The translations under genes and the position numbers were made by a program. A stretch of DNA of 7,758 nucleotides. Source: Acidobacteriaceae bacterium. GTDB lineage: Bacteria > Acidobacteriota > Terriglobia > Terriglobales > Acidobacteriaceae. This document shows positions 1 through 6,546 of the stretch, piece by piece. The notes below the pieces were generated by a model. That model was not told where the DNA came from, did not search any database, and saw only the letters and a list, made by a program, of their open reading frames with translations. How positions within the stretch are numbered: the first letter of the stretch is position 1; every line of letters starts with the position of its first letter. The stretch lies in assembly GCA_030039895.1 (NCBI GenBank), contig JASHUR010000336.1, positions 1 to 7,758 of the forward strand, in the 5' to 3' direction.

Positions 1-513
1 GACAGGAATTTTGAGGGAAACCTGTCGCCGCACGGATGGTTTGCAGCCGAGTACCGCACGCTGTTGCGGAATATGTTCGTACGCGAAGACGGCGACAATC
101 TGCATCTGCTTTCAGTGCTGTCTCCGGACTGGATTGGAGCGGGGAAACATATCTCCGCTGAAAACGTGCCGACCGATTTTGGCAAGGTCAGCCTGACGCT
201 CGACCAGCCGAGTGACTCTTCGGCAACTTTACACATTGACTCCAGCTGGGTGAATGCGCCGAAGCAGATCGTGGTTCATCTGCCGTGGTTTATGCAGGTC
301 TCGTCCGTGCTGTCCGATGGCAAGAATGTGCCGGTCTCCGGCGGCGCAGTGAGACTCTCACCAGGTACGCATACAGTGCAGATCGCGTGGAGCCGGCTTG
401 CGGATGCTCCTGATTTAAGCTATGCGCGCGCGGTTGACGCGTACAAGGCCGAGTATCTGCGGCACTACAACGAGTTCATGCACGGAACTGCAACCGTCCC
501 GGCTAAACCTTAA
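1..513 (+). CDS. C-terminal part of a probable secreted/sugar-active protein (5' end outside window)
   Basis: The reading frame is open from base 1 and ends at TAA 511-513, giving 170 residues without a start. A methionine at 64 is internal, because the sequence before it (NLSPHGWFAAEYRTLLRNM) reads as normal protein in the same frame with no ribosome site. What is visible is an alpha-helical stretch (about residues 10-25) followed by a beta-rich region with alternating hydrophobic residues and several short Gly/Pro turns, as in the C-terminal beta-sandwich of large glycoside hydrolase-like proteins. The phrases 'MFVREDGDNLHLLS' and 'LSPDWIGAGK' resemble the end of six-hairpin-type glycosidases or related hypothetical proteins common in Acidobacteria; this is from memory of the style, not a search. 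No catalytic motif lies in this fragment. The gene ends inside the 3' end of the convergent acyltransferase gene (11 bp overlap). The coding call is firm; the enzyme class is a guess. Confidence 0.75.
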   Translation, partial: DRNFEGNLSPHGWFAAEYRTLLRNMFVREDGDNLHLLSVLSPDWIGAGKHISAENVPTDFGKVSLTLDQPSDSSATLHIDSSWVNAPKQIVVHLPWFMQVSSVLSDGKNVPVSGGAVRLSPGTHTVQIAWSRLADAPDLSYARAVDAYKAEYLRHYNEFMHGTATVPAKP

Positions 514-1654
514 TGAAGATCTTCTTAATGTAGAGAGGCCACACGACGAGCCAGCAAACCATCACAAAAGCTATCGCGTAGAGTAGCGCGCCTATTCCGG
601 GTGGATGGACGCGCTGGAAGAATCCCTGATAGATCAGATCGTCGAGGGTCTGACCAGGGCCCAGTTTGATGGAATCAAGTCCGGATGCCAGTAGCTCCGA
701 AACCATATAGGCCGTGATCGCATTGGCGCCGAAGACCAGCCAGTAGTAGGTCCATCCCCTCTTCCACCCACGAATTTCTATAGCCCAGTAGCAGAGGGCA
801 AGGCCCAGCAGCGAGATGCCGGCGCAGAAGAGAACGAAGGAGCTGGTCCAGAGATTCTTATTGATCGGGAACCAGGGGTTCCAGAGTTGGCCCAGAAAGA
901 CCAGAGCGATGCCTCCGCCAAGCAGGCCCAGGCATTTCTGTTCCTTGCTCTTTGTTGTGCGCAGCCACATGCCAGTAAGCATGCCGAGGAGCGCGGTAGC
1001 GACGGAGGGAATGTCGCTCAGCAGCCCCTCTGGATCGCGCACACCTCTGTAGAGACGCCCCGGAAAGATGTGCCGGTCAAGCCAGGCAGCGATGTTTGCA
1101 TACTTGTCCATGAAAGGGATAGTTTTGCCGGGGACGCCGAGGCCGGGTACGGGAACGAATCTCATGAGAGCCCAGTAACCAACAAGGGCGATGACTGCGA
1201 GAACGATTTTGCTGGCCGGTTTTTTGTCCCAGAGGTAGAGGAAGCTGCATACAAGGAAGCAGATCGCGATGCGCTGGAGCACGCCGTAAATACGAAGAGT
1301 TTCGAGGTGGAAGAACGGGAAGCCGTTCACTACGATGCCCAGCAGGAAGAGTATGACGAATCGCTGCATATCGTGGAGCGCAATGCTCTTCTTTGAGGCG
1401 CCGCGGCTGAGCCTCGACTCAGTCGAAAAGACAATCGTAATGCCGACCAGGAACACGAAGGTCGGGAAGACCAGGTCGGTCGGTGTCCAGCCGTTCCAGT
1501 CTGAATGCTTCAGCGGCCCGTAGGCATACCTGCCGCCGTTGTTCACCAGGATCATGAACGCGATAGTGATGCCGCGAAGGACATCAAGTGATATGAGACG
1601 ACTTGAAGATACGCGCGCGGGATTCTCAAGCGGAACAGATGAAACCGATGCCAT
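503..1654 (-). CDS. Membrane acyltransferase, NagX/HGSNAT (heparan-alpha-glucosaminide N-acetyltransferase) family
   Basis: A 383-residue multi-pass inner-membrane protein. The N-terminal signature LDVLRGITIAFMILVNNGG (about residues 23-41) is followed by KHSDWNGWTPTDLVFP. The His in 'LKHSDWNGW' (residue 50) aligns with the catalytic His known for human HGSNAT, and 'RIYGVLQRIAI' is a further family motif. About ten hydrophobic segments follow, up to a Lys-rich cytoplasmic end (KKIFIKV). Family members use cytoplasmic acetyl-CoA to acetylate an amino sugar on the other side of the membrane; bacterial members are often in sugar-salvage or glycan loci, which fits the upstream hydrolase-like gene. 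Start choice: an ATG at 1666 would give four more residues, but its AAAGGAG touches the start codon with no spacing, so the ATG at 1654, with GGGGAG 4 nt ahead of it, is preferred. The exact substrate is unknown. No operon partner is visible on this strand. Confidence 0.9.
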   Translation of the reverse strand: MASVSSVPLENPARVSSSRLISLDVLRGITIAFMILVNNGGRYAYGPLKHSDWNGWTPTDLVFPTFVFLVGITIVFSTESRLSRGASKKSIALHDMQRFVILFLLGIVVNGFPFFHLETLRIYGVLQRIAICFLVCSFLYLWDKKPASKIVLAVIALVGYWALMRFVPVPGLGVPGKTIPFMDKYANIAAWLDRHIFPGRLYRGVRDPEGLLSDIPSVATALLGMLTGMWLRTTKSKEQKCLGLLGGGIALVFLGQLWNPWFPINKNLWTSSFVLFCAGISLLGLALCYWAIEIRGWKRGWTYYWLVFGANAITAYMVSELLASGLDSIKLGPGQTLDDLIYQGFFQRVHPPGIGALLYAIAFVMVCWLVVWPLYIKKIFIKV

Positions 1655-1715
1655 TTGACTCCCCATCTCCTTTAGGCAAACGAATTGGATACACTCTACT
1701 CGCGTTTCCCCTGCG

Positions 1716-1771
1716 ATTCCAGAGGAATTCCAAGTTTGCGGTGTTTGCTCTGCCAGGTCTCACGATCGTGA
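1716..1771. promoter_or_regulatory. Two short palindromes in the divergent intergenic region (possible operators)
   Basis: The 180-200 bp between the acyltransferase gene (leftward) and the sigma-54 regulator gene (rightward) must hold both promoters. It contains a perfect 12-bp palindrome TCACGATCGTGA at 1760-1771 and a 5-3-5 inverted repeat ATTCC-AGA-GGAAT at 1716-1728. Either could be a protein binding site. I find no convincing -35/-10 pair and no -24/-12 pair here. Palindromes this short also occur by chance, so this is a low-confidence call. Confidence 0.2.
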
Positions 1772-1849
1772 ACATTTTCTTCTTTCATACCCGGGCTCAA
1801 TGAGGCAGAATGGTTGTTCATCAAATGATGCGCGTGGGTCAGCAAGTTC

Positions 1850-2884
1850 ATGGGACCGAGGAACGTACCAGCCAAGAATACCGATCCTGAACACGACCGT
1901 TGGTCTATGGACGAGCGACCGTCAGGCGTGAGTACGTTTCAGGACCTGGTGGGCGGAAGCGTTGTCATGCAGCGCGTGTACGCCGCCATATCTCAGGTGG
2001 CTGACAGCAATATTGCTGTGATTGTGCGCGGGGAAAGCGGAACGGGCAAAGAGCTCGTCGCGAAAGCGATTGTCGCTCTCAGCAGCCGGCACAATAAGCC
2101 GTTCATCCGGGTGAATTGCGCCGCATTACCCGAGAACCTGATTGAATCAGAGCTGTTCGGCCACGAACGCGGCGCCTTTACCGGGGCGGTCGACTCAAAG
2201 CCCGGGCACTTTGAGCTGGCAGATAGTGGGACACTCTTCCTGGATGAAATTGCGACCCTCACTCTGCCCCTGCAAACAAAGCTGCTGCGGGTCCTTGAGG
2301 ACCATCATGTGCAGAGGCTGGGCGGGCGGCACAGCAAGAAGATTGATTTCCGCCTGATTTGCGCCACGAATGAGCCCCTGGAAGAGATGGCTAAGACGGG
2401 CAAGTTCCGCGAGGACCTCTATTACCGGATTCATGTGGTGCCGGTTCATCTGCCCCCTCTGCGCGAACGCACTGGAGATATCGCTCTGTTGGCCGACTAC
2501 TTTCTCCGTACGCACGCGGCTGCGAATAATATTCAGCCGAAGCGTTTGACGCCCGAGGTGCTGACCATACTGGAGGAGCACAATTGGCCGGGCAATGTTC
2601 GAGAGCTGGAGAATCTCATACAGCGCCTACTCATCACGGTGAAAGGTACCGCCATCCATCCGGAGCACCTGCCTGCACAAATACTGGAACAGAGCCTTTC
2701 CGCGCAGGACGCCATCCTTTTGCCCAGGGATGGAGTAGGGTTTGATGAACAAATTCGGCAGATGGAGATAGCCCTGCTCGAAGCCGCAATTCGCCGGGAG
2801 TCAGGAAACAAGGCAGCGGCAGCAAGGCTGCTGAAACTGGACCTGCAGCGGATGAAGTATCTGTGCCGGAAGTATTCTCTCTGA
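1850..2884 (+). CDS. Sigma-54-dependent transcriptional activator (AAA+ and Fis-type HTH only)
   Basis: A 344-residue bacterial enhancer-binding protein. Walker A is GESGTGKE (residues 61-68). The sigma-54-contacting loop is GAFTGA (108-113). Walker B is TLFLDE (128-133), and sensor I lies in CATN (171-174). The arginine-finger region is FREDLYYR (187-193 area), sensor II is WPGNVREL (246-253), and a Fis-type helix-turn-helix covers about 305-344 (ALLEAAIRRESGNKAAAARLL). All ATPase elements are intact, so it should hydrolyse ATP and remodel sigma-54 RNA polymerase. Only about 30 residues precede the AAA+ domain, so there is no receiver, PAS or GAF domain; such EBPs (PspF type) are controlled by partner proteins or by their own level. 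An in-frame TGA at 1826 with no start codon before 1850 makes 1850 the earliest start; its ribosome site is weak, and ATG 1907 is an alternative. The predicted sigma-54 promoter of the peptide gene lies about 160 bp after its stop, making that gene the likely target (inference). Confidence 0.95.
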   Translation: MGPRNVPAKNTDPEHDRWSMDERPSGVSTFQDLVGGSVVMQRVYAAISQVADSNIAVIVRGESGTGKELVAKAIVALSSRHNKPFIRVNCAALPENLIESELFGHERGAFTGAVDSKPGHFELADSGTLFLDEIATLTLPLQTKLLRVLEDHHVQRLGGRHSKKIDFRLICATNEPLEEMAKTGKFREDLYYRIHVVPVHLPPLRERTGDIALLADYFLRTHAAANNIQPKRLTPEVLTILEEHNWPGNVRELENLIQRLLITVKGTAIHPEHLPAQILEQSLSAQDAILLPRDGVGFDEQIRQMEIALLEAAIRRESGNKAAAARLLKLDLQRMKYLCRKYSL

Positions 2885-2895
2885 ACCGAGGTTTG

Positions 2896-2932
2896 GGTTA
2901 ATTTTTAATCCGCCAGGGATTAATTTTTAACC
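2896..2932. promoter_or_regulatory. Inverted repeat with doubled TTAATTTTTAA: candidate upstream activator site
   Basis: The arms GGTTAATTTTTAATCC (2896-2911) and GGATTAATTTTTAACC (2917-2932) are separated by GCCAG. They are complementary at 13 of 16 positions, with only the middle three mismatched. Both arms also contain the same 11-mer TTAATTTTTAA (2898-2908 and 2920-2930), whose starts are 22 bp apart, about two helical turns, so two dimers could bind on one DNA face. The site lies roughly 135-170 bp upstream of the predicted transcription start of the peptide gene, a usual distance for an EBP enhancer. An alternative reading is a weak AT-rich terminator for the regulator gene, but no clear U-tract follows. 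Confidence 0.5.
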
Positions 2933-3041
2933 TATATGGAGGAGCCCCAGTTCGAACCCCGAAATCTGGTACGCCACGTCCTATCCTACAAACAACTCAT
3001 ACATAAAGGCTTAAGCGAATCGCTGGTGTCGCGTTTGAGTT

Positions 3042-3057
3042 TGGCATGTCACCTGCT
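3042..3057 (+). promoter_or_regulatory. Sigma-54 (-24/-12) promoter of the repeat-peptide gene
   Basis: The sequence TGGCATG-TCAC-CTGCT matches the sigma-54 consensus TGGCACG-N4-TTGCW at 10 of 12 fixed positions, with the invariant GG (3043-3044) and GC (3055-3056) exactly 10 bp apart. This puts the transcription start near A3068 and leaves a leader of about 39 nt before the ATG at 3107. The sigma-54 activator gene lies directly upstream. An 8-bp palindrome TGACGTCA (3066-3073) sits across the predicted start and may be incidental. Confidence 0.75.
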
Positions 3058-3096
3058 CTATGTGTTGACGTCAGTACTTATCAAACACCTTCAGCG

Positions 3097-3100
3097 AGGA
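3097..3100 (+). promoter_or_regulatory. Ribosome binding site deciding the peptide start
   Basis: AGGA within GCGAGGAAACGAA stands 6 nt before ATG 3107. The same frame stays open back to an ATG at 2936, but that start has no proper ribosome site, and the sigma-54 promoter lies between the two, so translation should begin at 3107. Confidence 0.7.
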
Positions 3101-3106
3101 AACGAA

Positions 3107-3310
3107 ATGGCAATCGAGAAGAAATCCCTGATTAGCAAGAGCACCTCCACCGCGAAGAGCACCCCGAAGTCTGCTCCGGCGACAACCCCGGCACCGAAGA
3201 TGGAGACGACCATTCGGCTTGCCAAGCAGTTTACTCTGGCGAAGAAAGTCACGTTAGCCAAGAAGGTGAACCTGGCGAAGAGGGCGACTCTGGCGAAGAG
3301 ATTTTCCTAA
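3107..3310 (+). CDS. Small strongly basic peptide with five C-terminal LAKxxx repeats (candidate exported or precursor peptide)
   Basis: This gene encodes 67 residues. Residues 1-31 form a Lys/Ser/Thr/Pro/Ala-rich leader-like part (MAIEKKSLISKSTSTAKSTP and on), with no hydrophobic signal peptide. Residues 38-67 are five exact six-residue units: LAKQFT, LAKKVT, LAKKVN, LAKRAT, LAKRFS. The last unit ends at the stop codon. I count 13 Lys, 3 Arg and 2 Glu, about +14 net, with no Cys, Trp, His, Tyr or Asp. Composition is reminiscent of cationic membrane-active peptides such as synthetic (KLAKLAK)2, but the six-residue period does not give a clean amphipathic alpha-helix; it alternates like a beta-strand. 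It has its own sigma-54 promoter and ribosome site, and converges on an operon encoding a PqqD-like/M50/HlyD protein and further adaptors. I infer a substrate of that machine. Alternatives are a small histone H1-like DNA-binding protein or an envelope polycation. I do not recognise the family. Confidence 0.75.
   Translation: MAIEKKSLISKSTSTAKSTPKSAPATTPAPKMETTIRLAKQFTLAKKVTLAKKVNLAKRATLAKRFS
3218..3307 (+). repeat. Five tandem 18-bp coding repeats (LAKxxx units)
   Basis: The units start at 3218, 3236, 3254, 3272 and 3290. The first three residues are always Leu-Ala-Lys, but the codons differ (Leu CTT, CTG, TTA, CTG, CTG; Ala GCC or GCG). The fourth residue is Gln, Lys, Lys, Arg, Arg; the fifth is Phe, Val, Val, Ala, Phe; the sixth is Thr, Thr, Asn, Thr, Ser. 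The DNA copies are therefore clearly diverged while the peptide pattern is kept. Confidence 0.9.
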
Positions 3311-3400
3311 GCCGCTTGGTGGCCTAACGCCTAAAGAGGCTTGCAATGCCGATGGGTATGTTTCAATAAGCTTGCCCGAAGAGTTTTTCCCCGGGATTAT

Positions 3401-3435
3401 GGCGAGGCGACACCCGACGCCTCGCCGTTTATTTC
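3401..3435 (+). terminator. Rho-independent-type terminator after the peptide gene
   Basis: A perfect 9-bp GC-rich stem, GGCGAGGCG (3401-3409) with CGCCTCGCC (3418-3426), closes an 8-nt loop and is followed by GTTTATTTC. The T-rich side is downstream on the + strand, so it serves the rightward peptide transcript. It sits 11 bp past the stop codon of the convergent operon, whose transcript would also form the hairpin but without a good U-tract. Confidence 0.7.
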
Positions 3436-3436
3436 T

Positions 3437-5587
3437 CTACCAAACATAGCTGCGTACCAGGTTACGAAGACCGTCGTAAATTCTCTTGGCGATGCTCCGT
3501 CTCTTGTCCAGGATGGTTGCCATGCCGACCATTCCCGGACGCAGCGCGTTGGCTGGCCCGTCAAGCTGAACACGCGACTGGTAAAAAGCAGGCAGCTCAA
3601 TGCCTACGTATTGTTGCGGCGGAAGAACCCCTTCCGGCAGTTTGAAAGTCTCCCCGCTTAACGGCGCCAACCGGACCCACACGGGAAGAAACGTGGAATG
3701 CGTGTCGATGGCGACAAGGTCGCCGGCATGAACTCTGTCGAGAGCGGGTGCGGGGACATAGATTCTGATCTTCGGTGGCCCCGTGCTTGCGACCGTGATT
3801 AAATTCTCACCTTGCCCAACATTTTTGCCGACCAAAGTCTCCGGGGATGCCGTCATGACGCGCGAATCAAACGGAGCGCGAATGGTCAGGAAGCGGCTTT
3901 CACCGGCAGCCATGGTATGCATGCGGGTGGCTTCTCCATGGGCTGCAATGGCTGAGCCTAAAGCCTGATGGTAGACCTCTGAGTTTTCAAGTTGGGCATT
4001 TGCCAGTGCAAGATTGGCTTGTGCTGCCGAACTGCGAATGTCATAGGTCAGGCTGTCCAAGTCAGCAAGCGGCTCACCTTTGCGGACGAATTGTCCTTCC
4101 TTCACGTAAACTCCGCGAACAGTTCCGGGAACGCCCGCACGTAGCACCTGCACGTCCGACGGCTCGACAAGGTAATATCCATACTCCCGGGTGTGCCATA
4201 TGGGCACGAATAGAAGGGCCGCGATTACGGCGAAGGCTGCCAACCTGAGAGGCGTGACCTTCCACAGAGCACTTTCTTTCCGGGCCGTATAGAAATTCGC
4301 CAGGAATGCGCCAAAGATGCGGATTCGCGAACGGAAGATCACGAACGTGAGAAGTGCTGCCGGCAGGATTGCCCACTCTGCAACGAAATGTGTGAGGACG
4401 TTAAAGGCAAAGCGGACAACGGCAAATAGAAGCAGATAGCTGTAGAGCCCGGAAAGAATGGCATAACAGGCAAACAGCAGGACCCGCCTGCGTGGAACGA
4501 TTGGAACCTCAACAGGAAGACGAAAAACGTGGTTCTGCACCCAGCCTGAAAGAAAGGATGTGGAGCGTTCTTTGAGGTCAGGAATACCAATCCATTCGGT
4601 CAAGAAGTAGTAGCCGTCAAGCTTTATAAGCGGGTTGAGGTTGATGACGATTACGGCGAGGCCGGTGATGAGAATGATCTGGTAGGCGAAGTTGTGGATA
4701 GGCTCTCCGACAGGCGTGTTGAGCCAGATGACCATGGCGATTCCGCACATCACCATCTCGATCCAGATTCCAGCAATAATCGTTGCGAGCCTCTGAAGGC
4801 GTGTCGCCGATACCCAGGACTCGGATACATCAACGTAGAAGCAGGGAGTCAGGTAGAGGAACATGAAACCCATGCTGTGGACCTCACCGCCAAAGTGCTT
4901 GCAGGTAAGGCCATGCGAGCTCTCATGAAAAAATCCAATGACGAAGAAGATGAGCCAAAAGCTCGTGAGGTCAGCAACGCTCTTCTTGCTGAAGTTGTAA
5001 TAGAGGGGGATGTCGTGGCTGAGAAGAGGCCATTTCGCGTAAAAGACGAAGGCCTCAAACACAAAAAGTGCAACCACCAACGAAGTGAACCAACCGCTGT
5101 AGAGATACTCGCCGATCGCGTTATCGACGCGCGTGAGATAACGGTCCGGGTCCCAGGCTGAAAACGAGATATGCGCCAGATTCGCGCCAACGCTTTTGTG
5201 GCTGCGCCGCGAGCGTTCGGCGCGTAACTTCTCGCTCATGGCAATGTTCTTTTCCTGAGCAGTCCGATACCAGAAGTTGGATTCGTCGAGTCCTGAGGCG
5301 AGGTCTTTTACTTCGTCGGCTGTGATCGGAGCGTAAGCAGCAGAGTATTCTTCTGCAATTTCTTCGTAGCTCTTTACTCCGTCGAAGAGTTGTACCAGAT
5401 TCCATTGAAGCGGCGGAAAGCGGTAAATGTTCGTTGTACTGCGCTGATAGACAACTACAATCGGCTCTCCGTCAAGTAGGTCGTCACGAACGATCAGCTC
5501 GGGATCAAGCTGCGGCGGAGTCGTTCGGACGAGCCGGCTCTTCGGGATTTCCGGTAATGCGGCGTCGAGCGCTTCGCTTAAGTTCAT
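3437..5587 (-). CDS. PqqD-like/RRE - M50 site-2-type metalloprotease - HlyD adaptor fusion protein
   Basis: This is a 716-residue polytopic membrane protein. Residues 28-108 look like a PqqD-type winged helix (beta-hairpin, then 'LFDGVKSYEEIAEEY' and a helix ending near 'ESNFWY'), the fold used as a RiPP recognition element. The M50 core has the zinc motif HESSH (221-225) in a hydrophobic segment and NPLIKLDGYY (318-327), whose Asp324 is the expected third zinc ligand; both are intact. Hydrophobic segments lie near 167-187, 208-220, 265-289, 302-318, 370-395, 405-418 and 447-463. From about 475 the protein is HlyD-like: half-lipoyl motifs at 486-512 and 566-601, then a beta-barrel part with the LRPGMVG motif (682-688) and a basic tail ending in Trp. 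The closest known design is the 'putative peptide zinc metalloprotease' (YydH-like) group tied to peptide processing and export. Its start overlaps the preceding gene's stop (ATGA), so translation is coupled. The peptide gene next door is the obvious candidate substrate (inference). Confidence 0.92.
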   Translation of the reverse strand: MNLSEALDAALPEIPKSRLVRTTPPQLDPELIVRDDLLDGEPIVVVYQRSTTNIYRFPPLQWNLVQLFDGVKSYEEIAEEYSAAYAPITADEVKDLASGLDESNFWYRTAQEKNIAMSEKLRAERSRRSHKSVGANLAHISFSAWDPDRYLTRVDNAIGEYLYSGWFTSLVVALFVFEAFVFYAKWPLLSHDIPLYYNFSKKSVADLTSFWLIFFVIGFFHESSHGLTCKHFGGEVHSMGFMFLYLTPCFYVDVSESWVSATRLQRLATIIAGIWIEMVMCGIAMVIWLNTPVGEPIHNFAYQIILITGLAVIVINLNPLIKLDGYYFLTEWIGIPDLKERSTSFLSGWVQNHVFRLPVEVPIVPRRRVLLFACYAILSGLYSYLLLFAVVRFAFNVLTHFVAEWAILPAALLTFVIFRSRIRIFGAFLANFYTARKESALWKVTPLRLAAFAVIAALLFVPIWHTREYGYYLVEPSDVQVLRAGVPGTVRGVYVKEGQFVRKGEPLADLDSLTYDIRSSAAQANLALANAQLENSEVYHQALGSAIAAHGEATRMHTMAAGESRFLTIRAPFDSRVMTASPETLVGKNVGQGENLITVASTGPPKIRIYVPAPALDRVHAGDLVAIDTHSTFLPVWVRLAPLSGETFKLPEGVLPPQQYVGIELPAFYQSRVQLDGPANALRPGMVGMATILDKRRSIAKRIYDGLRNLVRSYVW

Positions 5588-6540
5588 GGCCGTTCCAGAT
5601 GGATCTGCATTGACATACCCGGCTTCAGCAATGCAGACGGGCGGTCCAGGTCTCCAACGACCTCAATGCTGTCACTGGATGGGTCCACAACAGGGCTGAC
5701 GCGACGAACCACTGCCGCCTGGTGGAGGCCGGGAAATACCGGCGTTGTGAGGTCGAGGCGGGTACCGGGATGAACTGCACGCAGCTCCCCTTCGGGAATC
5801 GTAAACAGGATGTGTAGAGGCCGTTCCGCGGTCACCCAGAAGAGGGCGTCGCCTGTCTTGACCTCCTGCCCAACGCGCGCGGAGACGCGGCCGACGACTC
5901 CTGTAAAAGGTGCTGTAATGCGCGATTGGTCGAGTTGTACATCGAGAGCCTGCAATTGGTACTGAGCTTCCGATTCATCGGCCTGGTACCGGGAAACCTC
6001 CGCAATCGTCTCCTGTAGCTTGTACTTGATGTGCTCCCAATCGACCTCGTCCAGGACTTTTGCGTCACGCAAAAGGTCCGCGCGATGCAAATCGGCGGTC
6101 TCAACGTCTTGTTCAGCCTTCCACTCCCGAACCTCTGCCTTGAGCGCTGTCACCTTTGCCGCGGCGGCGTCGCGTGCGGCCTCGAGCTCACGACTGTCCA
6201 GCAAGGCCAGAGTCTGACCTTTCGACACGTGATCGGCAATCTGGACACGCACAGCGACAACCTGACCATCCCGCTCCGCCGCCACGTTTGCCTGCTGATC
6301 GACGACCAAGGGTCCTGTCGTTGTGAACGGTTCTGCATCGGTATTCACAGTTGCCGATGCCTGAGCGGGAGTTGGGTCCTGGGCTGGTGCAGGACTCTTT
6401 GCAGCAGAAGCATGTGCCGTGTCAGGCGAGGATGCAGTTGGCTCGGGGCGGGCGTTGCAACCGGACAACACGAGAGCCAGGCAGAGACTGGCTCCGACTG
6501 TGGCCGGCGGTCCGAATTGGCGAAAGATCCGTAGCAGCAT
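5584..6540 (-). CDS. Lipoprotein periplasmic adaptor (HlyD/RND membrane fusion protein family)
   Basis: This is a 318-residue lipoprotein. Hydrophobic residues 13-27 lead to the lipobox LSGC with Cys28 as the lipid-modified residue. A Pro/Ala/Ser/Thr-rich linker covers about 31-70. Then come a first half-lipoyl motif (DGQVVAVRVQ, 91-100, to LALLDSRELE), an alpha-helical hairpin rich in Glu/Lys/Ala (about 118-205), the second half-lipoyl motif (ITAPFTGVVGRVSARVGQEV, 208-227) and a beta-barrel ending in LKPGMSMQIHL (304-314). This is the order expected of MFP adaptors that join an inner-membrane pump to an outer-membrane channel. It is the middle gene of the operon: 6 bp after the upstream adaptor's stop and with a 4-bp overlap with the next gene. 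No RND or ABC pump is present in the window, so its partner is either outside or the M50-HlyD protein itself. Confidence 0.92.
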   Translation of the reverse strand: MLLRIFRQFGPPATVGASLCLALVLSGCNARPEPTASSPDTAHASAAKSPAPAQDPTPAQASATVNTDAEPFTTTGPLVVDQQANVAAERDGQVVAVRVQIADHVSKGQTLALLDSRELEAARDAAAAKVTALKAEVREWKAEQDVETADLHRADLLRDAKVLDEVDWEHIKYKLQETIAEVSRYQADESEAQYQLQALDVQLDQSRITAPFTGVVGRVSARVGQEVKTGDALFWVTAERPLHILFTIPEGELRAVHPGTRLDLTTPVFPGLHQAAVVRRVSPVVDPSSDSIEVVGDLDRPSALLKPGMSMQIHLERP

Positions 6541-6546
6541 AAAGGT

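Noticed and set aside
887..1396. Long open frame on the + strand inside the acyltransferase gene
   Set aside because: It is antisense to a clear membrane protein with family motifs and shows no domain or ribosome site of its own.
2949..2975. TTCGAACCCC with a following GGTACGCCA that recalls a tRNA T-arm and 3' end
   Set aside because: The flanks do not pair into a T-stem on either strand and no acceptor or anticodon arm can be found; no evidence of an attachment site.
3024..3039. A second possible -24/-12 element, TGGTGTC-N4-TTGAG
   Set aside because: It lacks the invariant GC of the -12 box and matches far less well than the site at 3042-3057.
2936..3106. In-frame N-terminal extension of the peptide gene from ATG 2936
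   Set aside because: No proper ribosome site, the sigma-54 promoter lies inside it, and a good ribosome site precedes ATG 3107.
3341..3661. Possible second small + strand gene after the peptide
   Set aside because: It runs through the terminator hairpin and into the antisense of the M50-HlyD C-terminus, with no convincing ribosome site.
4694..5161. Open frame on the + strand opposite the M50 core
   Set aside because: Antisense shadow of a conserved coding region; the composition is a by-product of codon bias.
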